NCBI GenBank assembly: GCA_002345575.1
Contig: DDVX01000006.1
Location: 62,001-126,000 of the forward strand
Length of the DNA stretch: 64,000 nucleotides
Reading direction: 5' to 3'
Origin: Stutzerimonas stutzeri
Lineage (GTDB): Bacteria > Pseudomonadota > Gammaproteobacteria > Pseudomonadales > Pseudomonadaceae
How positions within the stretch are numbered: the stretch's first letter is position 1; each line of letters begins with the position of its first letter. This document shows, in pieces, positions 57,948 through 64,000 of this stretch. The position numbers and the translations under genes are program-made. The notes below the pieces were generated by a model that ran no database searches, had not been told where the DNA came from, and saw nothing but the letters and a program-made list of their open reading frames with translations.

Positions 57948-59333
57948 GTGTTCTCATTGAAGCGCCAGGGCGATTTTCGCCTTCAATTGTCCCGCACGCT
58001 GACCACTCCAGGTCGGTATCAGGTCGAGCTGTATCTGTTCACCCCCCATGAGACCACCTTTTCCACCCGCAGCCTGACCGAAGATCAATTCTTTCACACC
58101 GCCCTGGTCCATCGCTTCCGCCTGCTGGGCCTGCCGACCCAGGACCGCGCCAGCAAGCGGGACACTTCTTTTTCACTGCTCTCGCCACACTACGAAATCA
58201 TGCACGGTGCCTGGTTCTTCCAGTACCAGGCATCCCTGGAGCGCCTGCGCCAGCAATATCAGGGCAAGGCCAGCGCCGAGCCGCTGGCGCGCGCACTACG
58301 GCTCAGCCAGAACTTCGCCCTGCGTCTGCGCAAGACCGAACCGAAGGGCAGCAAGCAGTCACGCTATTTCCGTCAGCTGGACATCTATTTTTCCTGGCTG
58401 GCCGAACAATTCCTGCTAGAAAGCATGCTGCTCGAAGGCTACGCCGACCTCGATGACGAGCTGAAGCAGACAGTGCAGGAATTTCTTCAGCAGGAGCGGC
58501 GTCACCGTGCCGATCGCGATTACCTCGGCGACTTCAAGGGCCCGCCAACCCGCGTATGGAACCGCATGAGCCTGTACCAACGGCTACTGGAATATCCGGT
58601 AGTGTTGCGCCAGAAGCTCATCGAGCTGGGCGCCGGCACCCGCAAGCTGGTGAAGGCAGCCTCCACCATGCTGATCATGTCGCTGTTCACCTATTTTCTG
58701 TTCAACGTGCGCGACGCCAGCCAGAAAATTTCCCTGGCGCTATTGGTGGGTATCGCTCTGATCTATGCGGTACGCGATCTGCTGCGCGACGACCTGATCG
58801 ACACCGTCACCCACTGGTTGCGCAAGGGCAAGCCTCGCTGGAGGCTGCGCCTGCTGATGCCCTATACCCACAAGCTGTTGGCCCAGCAACTGGTCTGGCT
58901 CGATTACCGCAAGCTCTCCGAGCTGAGCAAGGCGGTGCGCGAGCATTCCGGCAAGTGGGCGACCAACGAGGAGCGGCAGATCGTCTGCTACCGCTCGCAG
59001 CTGATGCTGGACAAGGCGGCATTGTCCCAGGACGAAATCCAGGAACGCCTGATCCTGGATTTCGAACCTCTGTGCGCATTGATCCAGGCGAGCCATCAGC
59101 AACTGTTCGAATGGAAGGAACAGGAGGGCCAGCCGCCAGTCGTTCAAGCCCATGCCATCGAGAAACAGCACGACTACAACCTGCTGCTGGTGTGCCGGCA
59201 ACCGGGACAGGAGAGCCCCATTGCTCAACGCTGGACATTGCGACTGAGCACTAGCGGCATCGTGCGCTGCGAGAACAAGACGGTGTCCTGGCCCGAGGCG
59301 CCGCCGCGACGGCGCTGGTGGCGGCGGGCCTGA
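57948..59333 (+). CDS. Hypothetical protein with two central membrane segments
   Basis: A 461-residue protein of unknown function. The N-terminal 230 residues are soluble and charged (FRLQLSRTLTTPGRYQVELYLFTP, then EEQFLLESMLLEG-like helices), two hydrophobic helices follow at about 240-262 (MLIMSLFTYFLFNV) and 265-285 (ISLALLVGIALIYAV), and the last 170 residues are again soluble. The GTG at 57948 has GGAGG four nucleotides upstream. P. aeruginosa has a conserved gene of unknown function beside purK (PA5424), probably its orthologue. It is divergent from purE. Confidence 0.75.
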   Translation: MFSLKRQGDFRLQLSRTLTTPGRYQVELYLFTPHETTFSTRSLTEDQFFHTALVHRFRLLGLPTQDRASKRDTSFSLLSPHYEIMHGAWFFQYQASLERLRQQYQGKASAEPLARALRLSQNFALRLRKTEPKGSKQSRYFRQLDIYFSWLAEQFLLESMLLEGYADLDDELKQTVQEFLQQERRHRADRDYLGDFKGPPTRVWNRMSLYQRLLEYPVVLRQKLIELGAGTRKLVKAASTMLIMSLFTYFLFNVRDASQKISLALLVGIALIYAVRDLLRDDLIDTVTHWLRKGKPRWRLRLLMPYTHKLLAQQLVWLDYRKLSELSKAVREHSGKWATNEERQIVCYRSQLMLDKAALSQDEIQERLILDFEPLCALIQASHQQLFEWKEQEGQPPVVQAHAIEKQHDYNLLLVCRQPGQESPIAQRWTLRLSTSGIVRCENKTVSWPEAPPRRRWWRRA

Positions 59334-59439
59334 ATGGGCAAAGCTTGACGAGTATGTCCTGGCGCAGGCATCCACCGAGCGCAAAGAGTTGGCACAGGAA
59401 ACGTCCCATCGCGCTCCAACTAAACAGGCTGATACCCGA

Positions 59440-59766
59440 ATGCTGAAGACCTTGGCGCTATTCGCCGCAACAGCCCTGGCCGAAATCATCGGCTGTTACC
59501 TGCCCTACCTGTGGCTCAAACAGCGCAGGAGCATCTGGCTGCTGATACCAGCCGCTGCTTCACTGGCAATTTTCGCCTGGTTGCTGACTTTGCACCCAAC
59601 CGCCGCCGGGCGGGTGTATGCCGCTTATGGTGGGGTGTATGTAGCGATGGCGATTCTCTGGCTGTGGCTGGTGGACGGTATCCGCCCCACTCATTGGGAC
59701 CTGCTGGGCGCCGCCGTGGCCATGCTCGGCATGGCGATCATCATGTTGGCGCCACGCAATCTTTAA
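59440..59766 (+). CDS. YnfA/UPF0060 family membrane protein
   Basis: A 108-residue protein of four membrane helices, of the UPF0060 (YnfA) family, related to small multidrug resistance exporters. Signatures: FAATALAEIIGCYLPYLWLK with the conserved Glu, AYGGVYVAMAILWLW, and GIRPTHWDLLGAAVAMLGM. Drug export has been claimed for YnfA, but the physiological role is unsettled. The ATG at 59440 gives the usual family length. Its 3' end overlaps the converging lysR gene by 26 bp. Confidence 0.92.
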   Translation: MLKTLALFAATALAEIIGCYLPYLWLKQRRSIWLLIPAAASLAIFAWLLTLHPTAAGRVYAAYGGVYVAMAILWLWLVDGIRPTHWDLLGAAVAMLGMAIIMLAPRNL

Positions 59767-60682
59767 CCGTTGAATGAAGCTGTTCAGCTTCACCCTCGTC
59801 CAACCTGCGCCATAGCAACCGCACCGACGCCTTGCGCACCAAGGCACAGCGGTACAGGCGGATCTCCAAAGGCAGACGCCAGGTTTCGTCACCGCATTCC
59901 ACCAACTCGCCGCGCTGCAGCTCGGCGGTGACGCTCAGGCGCGGCACCCACGCAACGCCGAGGCCTTGCAGCGCCATGCTTTTCAGGCTGTCGGCCATGG
60001 CGGTTTCGTACACGGTGATGTAACGCAGCTGACGCTGACGGAGCAAGCCATTGACCGAGCGCCCGAGGAAAGCACCAGCGCTATAAGCCAGCAGGGGCAC
60101 ACTCTGGCCGCTGCTCAGATCGAACAGCGCACCGCCCTGTTCGTCCACGGCGCAGACCGGCAGCATCTCGCTGTCGGCCAGGTGCAAGGAAGGGAAAATA
60201 TCCGCGTCCAGTTGCAGCGCGGCGTCGGGATCGTAATAAGCCAGCATCAGATCACAGGCACCTTCGCGTAGAGCGTGTACCGCATCGCCAACGTTGGTCG
60301 CCATCAGCCGAGTACTGGGATTCAGGCCCAGTTCGCGCAGGCTGGCGATCCATTGCGGAAAGAAGCCCAGCGCCAGCGAATGCGCGGCAGATATCTGCAA
60401 GACCTCTCCCTGCTGCCCCTCCAGATGATGCAGATGGCGCAGCACCTCGCCCAGCTGCTCCACCAGACTGCGTGCGGTAATCAGAAATAACTGGCCTGCC
60501 TCGGTCATCTCCACTGGCGTATGCGAACGATTCACCAAGGTCAGTCCAAGAGTATTTTCCAGGCTGCGGATGCGCCTGCTGAACGCCGGCTGGGTGACAA
60601 AACGCCGCTCGGCCGCCTGAGAAAAGCTGCGAGTCGCGGCCAAGGCTATGAAGTCTTCCAGCCATTTGGTTTCGATGTTCAT
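59741..60682 (-). CDS. LysR family transcriptional regulator
   Basis: A 313-residue regulator with the LysR N-terminal helix-turn-helix (WLEDFIALAATRSFSQAAERRFVTQPAFSRRIRSLENTLG) and a LysR substrate-binding domain. GGAGC stands 6 nt before the ATG at 60682. It is divergent from the aspartase gene with 157 bp between, the same pair as PA5428-PA5429 in P. aeruginosa, so it probably controls aspA and itself in response to a C4 or amino-acid ligand; this is inferred from arrangement. Confidence 0.9.
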   Translation of the reverse strand: MNIETKWLEDFIALAATRSFSQAAERRFVTQPAFSRRIRSLENTLGLTLVNRSHTPVEMTEAGQLFLITARSLVEQLGEVLRHLHHLEGQQGEVLQISAAHSLALGFFPQWIASLRELGLNPSTRLMATNVGDAVHALREGACDLMLAYYDPDAALQLDADIFPSLHLADSEMLPVCAVDEQGGALFDLSSGQSVPLLAYSAGAFLGRSVNGLLRQRQLRYITVYETAMADSLKSMALQGLGVAWVPRLSVTAELQRGELVECGDETWRLPLEIRLYRCALVRKASVRLLWRRLDEGEAEQLHSTVKDCVAPT

Positions 60683-60839
60683 TCCAGCTCCGGCAATAGC
60701 GTTCACTAACTCTCAATACGACATCATTATGCCGATTCTGCATGACCCAGCGATTAACGGCATTGGCAGGCACGAGCGTGCAGGGCCTATGTTAGGCGCC
60801 ATCGCGGCGATGACCGCTTTCCTTTGGACAATACCTCTC

Positions 60840-62264
60840 ATGTCGCCTGCTGCATCCTTTCGCATTGAAAAAGACCTGCTCGGCACCCTCGAAGTACCGG
60901 CTGATGCCTACTACGGCATTCAGACGTTGCGTGCAGTCAACAACTTTCGACTTTCCGGCGTACCGCTCGCGCACTACCCAAAATTGGTGGTTGCGCTGGC
61001 GATGGTGAAGCAGGCAGCAGCCGACGCAAACCGCGAACTGGGCCACTTGAGCGATGCCAAGCATCTGGCGATCAGCCAGGCCTGCGCGCAGCTGATTCGC
61101 GGCGATTTTCACGACCAGTTCGTGGTGGACATGATCCAGGGCGGCGCGGGCACCTCGACCAACATGAACGCCAACGAAGTGATCGCCAACCTCGCGCTGG
61201 AGTCCATGGGCTTCGCCAAGGGCGAGTACCGCCACCTGCACCCGAACAACGACGTGAACATGGCGCAGTCCACCAACGACGCCTATCCCACCGCAATCCG
61301 CCTCGGTCTGCTGCTCGGTCATGACACCTTGCTGGCGAGCCTAGACAGCCTGGTACAAGCCTTCGCAGGCAAGGGCGCGGAATTCGCCCACGTGCTGAAG
61401 ATGGGTCGCACCCAACTGCAGGATGCGGTGCCGATGACGCTCGGCCAGGAATTTCGTGCCTTCGCCACTACCCTTGGCGAGGACTTGGAGCATCTGCGCC
61501 TGATCGCGCCGCAGCTGCTGGTGGAAGTAAATCTCGGCGGCACCGCCATTGGTACCGGCATCAACGCCGATCCCAGCTACCAGGCGCTGGCCGTTGCACG
61601 ACTGGCCACCATCAGCGGGCATTCACTGAAGCCCGCAGCCGATCTCATCGAAGCCACGTCAGACATGGGCGCCTTCGTCACCTTCTCCAGCATGCTCAAG
61701 CGCCTGGCGGTGAAGCTGTCGAAGATCTGCAACGACCTGCGCCTGCTTTCAAGCGGCCCGCGCACCGGGATCAACGAGATAAACCTGCCGCCGCGCCAGC
61801 CGGGCAGCTCGATCATGCCGGGCAAAGTCAACCCGGTAATTCCCGAAGCGGTTAACCAGGTCGCATTCGAGGTGATCGGCAACGACATGGCACTGACGAT
61901 CGCAGCCGAAGCCGGACAGCTGCAGCTCAACGTCATGGAGCCGCTGATCGCCTACAAGCTGTTCGACTCCATCGGCCTGCTGCAACGCGCCATGGACATG
62001 CTGCGTGAGCACTGCATCACCGGCATCACCGCAAACGAGGATCGCTGCCGGCAACTGATGGAAAGCTCCATCGGCCTGATCACCGCGCTGAATCCCTACA
62101 TCGGCTACGAGAACGCCACCCGCATCGCCGGCCAGGCGCTGCTCAGCGGGCGCGGAGTGCTGGAGCTGGTGCGTGAAGAACACCTGCTGGACGACGCAAC
62201 CTTGGACGACATTCTGCGCCCGGAAAACATGATCGCGCCGCGACTGGTGCCGTTGAAGGCCTAA
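60840..62264 (+). CDS. aspA: Aspartate ammonia-lyase
   Basis: A 474-residue fumarase/aspartase superfamily enzyme converting L-aspartate to fumarate and ammonia. The flexible catalytic loop signature GSSIMPGKVNPVIPE is near residue 320, and FRIEKDLLGTLEVPADAYYGIQTLRA, near the N-terminus, and AGTSTNMNANEVIAN are aspartase-specific. The ATG at 60840 agrees with family starts, though the ribosome site is weak. A dicarboxylate/amino-acid symporter gene follows, which fits a role in aspartate use. Confidence 0.95.
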   Translation: MSPAASFRIEKDLLGTLEVPADAYYGIQTLRAVNNFRLSGVPLAHYPKLVVALAMVKQAAADANRELGHLSDAKHLAISQACAQLIRGDFHDQFVVDMIQGGAGTSTNMNANEVIANLALESMGFAKGEYRHLHPNNDVNMAQSTNDAYPTAIRLGLLLGHDTLLASLDSLVQAFAGKGAEFAHVLKMGRTQLQDAVPMTLGQEFRAFATTLGEDLEHLRLIAPQLLVEVNLGGTAIGTGINADPSYQALAVARLATISGHSLKPAADLIEATSDMGAFVTFSSMLKRLAVKLSKICNDLRLLSSGPRTGINEINLPPRQPGSSIMPGKVNPVIPEAVNQVAFEVIGNDMALTIAAEAGQLQLNVMEPLIAYKLFDSIGLLQRAMDMLREHCITGITANEDRCRQLMESSIGLITALNPYIGYENATRIAGQALLSGRGVLELVREEHLLDDATLDDILRPENMIAPRLVPLKA

Positions 62265-62285
62265 CAAGCCGGCGTTGCGCATCGC

Positions 62286-62319
62286 AAAGGCGCCCGGGCG
62301 CCGGGCGCCGGGCGCCTTT
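62286..62319 (+). terminator. Terminator after aspA
   Basis: AAAGGCGCC and GGCGCCTTT pair around a loop that itself repeats CGGGCGCC; the unit GGGCGCC occurs three times in tandem. It separates aspA from the transporter gene. Confidence 0.75.
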
Positions 62320-62375
62320 CATATCGAGCTGCAGTAGACAGCTCACTTCAATAAGAACAACAAACAGGTATCCGC

Positions 62376-63635
62376 ATGAATCAGAGCACCACCCTTGGCA
62401 AACCCCTACGCCTGCTTGGCCGCCTGGCCCTGTGGCAACAAATCCTCATCGGCCTAGTACTGGGTGTCGCCACGGGTATCGCCTTCAAGCAGGACGCGCT
62501 GGCACTGGCTCCAATCGGCACGCTGTTTCTCAACGCGATCAAGATGCTCATCGTGCCACTGGTATTCGTCTCGCTGGTCGCCGGCATCACCTCCATGCAG
62601 GACAGCGCCAAACTTGGGCGGATCAGCATCAAGACCATAGTCATCTATATGGTCACAACCGCGTTAGCAGTCAGCATAGGGTTGCTGTTCGGTGCGCTGT
62701 TCAGCCCTGGAGAGGGTATGAACATCGTGGCCAGCACGACCGTCGAGGCCAAACAGGCGCCGTCGCTAGTCAGCATTCTGGTTGGCCTAGTACCGAGCAA
62801 CCCAGTCACTGCGTTCGCCGAAGGCAACATCCTGCAGATCATTGTCTTCGCCATTGCTCTAGGCGCGAGCATGAACATGGTCGGCGAGCGTGCAGAGCCT
62901 GCGGTGCGGCTGTTCGATGGGCTTGCCGAAACCTTCTACAAGCTTACCGACCTGGTGATGCGCGTGGCACCGATCGGTGTCTTTGCCCTGACCGCAGGCG
63001 TGGTTGGCAGCCACGGCGCCGAGGTACTGCTTCCGCTGGCCGGCGTCATCGGCGTGATCTATCTGGCCAGTATCACCCATATGCTGCTGGTCTACGGTGG
63101 CCTGCTGAGCCTGGTCGGCCGGCTCAATCCGCTGCGTTTTCTGCAAGGAATCGCGCCAGCGTTGGCAGTGGCCTTCAGCACCTCGAGCAGCTCCGGCACT
63201 CTGCCGGTCTCCATCGAGTGCGCGCGTAAAAACCTGGGTGTATCCGAAGGCGTGGCGGGCTTTGTGCTGCCGGTCGGCGCGACGATCAATATGGATGGCA
63301 CCGCCATCTATCAGGGCGTGCTGGCGCTGTTCATCGCACAGGCGTTCGGCATCGATCTCAATGCCGGGCAGTACTTGATGATCATCCTCACCGCGACCCT
63401 GGCATCAATCGGCACGGCAGGTATTCCCGGCGCTGGATTGATCATGCTCGGGCTTGTGCTTACCGCAGCGGGCTTGCCACTCGAAGGGGTAGCGCTGATA
63501 GCGGGGATCGACCGTATCCTCGATATGGCGCGCACCACCGTCAACGTCGCTGGCGATCTGATGACGACTACGCTGGTGGGCCGCAGCGAAAACGAGCTGG
63601 ATCGCACGATCTACGACAGTGAAAATAGCCAGTAA
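62376..63635 (+). CDS. Dicarboxylate/amino acid:cation symporter (GltP/DctA family)
   Basis: A 419-residue DAACS-family transporter with eight helices and two re-entrant loops. The serine-rich loop FSTSSSSGTLPVSIE near 268 and the cation/substrate motif LPVGATINMDGTAIYQG near 297 are intact, and the C-terminal helix has RILDMARTTVNVAGDLM. Substrates of the family are glutamate, aspartate or C4-dicarboxylates; the adjoining aspartase gene favours aspartate or fumarate. Own promoter expected, given the preceding terminator. Confidence 0.92.
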   Translation: MNQSTTLGKPLRLLGRLALWQQILIGLVLGVATGIAFKQDALALAPIGTLFLNAIKMLIVPLVFVSLVAGITSMQDSAKLGRISIKTIVIYMVTTALAVSIGLLFGALFSPGEGMNIVASTTVEAKQAPSLVSILVGLVPSNPVTAFAEGNILQIIVFAIALGASMNMVGERAEPAVRLFDGLAETFYKLTDLVMRVAPIGVFALTAGVVGSHGAEVLLPLAGVIGVIYLASITHMLLVYGGLLSLVGRLNPLRFLQGIAPALAVAFSTSSSSGTLPVSIECARKNLGVSEGVAGFVLPVGATINMDGTAIYQGVLALFIAQAFGIDLNAGQYLMIILTATLASIGTAGIPGAGLIMLGLVLTAAGLPLEGVALIAGIDRILDMARTTVNVAGDLMTTTLVGRSENELDRTIYDSENSQ

Positions 63636-63752
63636 ACCAGGTGGCGGCGTCTTCGCACGAGGCGCCACTCTTGCTATCCGGCGCCAGTCCGCACTCCAGA
63701 GCGCGGCCTGGGCAGGCATCTACCCAGCGATAGGTAGATGCAGCGCCGACCG

Positions 63753-64000
63753 CTACTCGATCTCGAACAAGCCGTCGCGAATACGCACCGCCGCCAGCCG
63801 CTGGCGGATATCTTCGTCGATGCGCGGATCGTCCGGTTCGTAGAGCATGACCTGCCGATAGGCCATGACCCGGTTGATCTCGGTGCCTAAGTATTCCCAG
63901 ACTACTCGCGTGCAGGCTGGGGTGCGCCGATCGCCGCTGGAGACACCGGCCTTCATGCCGTTGAGCCGGGTGATGCGGCTTTTGAAGCTGGGAATCAGAA
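63753..64000 (-). CDS. Unidentified protein, C-terminal part (runs off the window)
   Basis: The frame is open to the right edge; about 81 codons are present, read LIPSFKSRITRLNG at the edge and ending VRIRDGLFEIE. I do not recognise it. The piece is soluble and charged with one cysteine; TRVVWEYLGTEINRVMAYRQVM looks like one long helix. It converges with the symporter gene. Confidence 0.6.
   Translation of the reverse strand, partial: LIPSFKSRITRLNGMKAGVSSGDRRTPACTRVVWEYLGTEINRVMAYRQVMLYEPDDPRIDEDIRQRLAAVRIRDGLFEIE

Overview
The window is high-GC gammaproteobacterial DNA. Gene content, operon structure and protein sequences point to Pseudomonas sensu lato; my guess, from proteins, 6S RNA and intergenic GGTGGAT-type palindromes, is the stutzeri/mendocina side rather than P. 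aeruginosa. Nearly everything is core chromosome. In P. aeruginosa numbering the order resembles four blocks joined end to end: kinB-ampDh2-GGDEF-dsbA-cc4-engB (PA5484-5492), gcvPHT to the qor-like gene (PA5213-5234), secB to the amino-acid ABC operon (PA5128-5155), and purEK-lysR-aspA (PA5424-5429).

Layout. 1-6.4 kb: end of a sensor kinase, amidase, diguanylate cyclase, EEP phosphatase, DsbA, cytochrome c4, EngB. 6.5-11 kb: glycine cleavage operon gcvTHP. 11-14 kb: iron(III) ABC permease and binding protein. 14-18.3 kb: two ubiquinone hydroxylases, PepP and a YgfB protein, divergent from a ZapB-like protein, ZapA, 6S RNA and 5-formyl-THF cyclo-ligase. 20-22 kb: EVE protein, FliL-like protein, quinone oxidoreductase. 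22-29.5 kb: SecB, glutaredoxin, rhodanese, GpmI, EnvC-like, CtpA, polysaccharide deacetylase, solute-binding protein. 29.6-33.3 kb: hisBH-(DUF2164)-hisAF and a PanZ-like acetyltransferase. 33.4-37 kb: AsmA, MutY, YggX, then tRNA-Phe.

37.16-46.93 kb is an integrated element in the 3' end of tRNA-Phe, bounded by a 94/93-bp direct repeat. It carries a P4-type integrase, AlpA, a winged-helix protein, a C4-type antisense RNA inside an Ash-like ORF, small orphan genes, an M41-like metallopeptidase, a TOPRIM primase, a DUF927 helicase, a striking array of 9-bp-spaced GTGACA iterons (probable replication origin), two orphan genes, and about 1.6 kb of repeat-rich DNA without recognisable genes. There are no capsid, tail, conjugation, resistance or known defence genes. 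I read it as an autonomously replicating phage-satellite-like island (P4/PICI style) whose gene-poor end may hold the packaging signal. This is the most interesting part of the window.

47-53.3 kb: a lone solute-binding protein, a BCCT (choline/betaine) transporter and a complete polar amino-acid ABC operon. 53.4-64 kb: hexose-6-phosphate mutarotase, UDG-like protein, DUF3299 protein, GlsB-family membrane protein, purEK, a two-TM orphan, a YnfA-family protein, LysR regulator, aspartase, a dicarboxylate/amino-acid symporter and the end of an unidentified gene running off the window.
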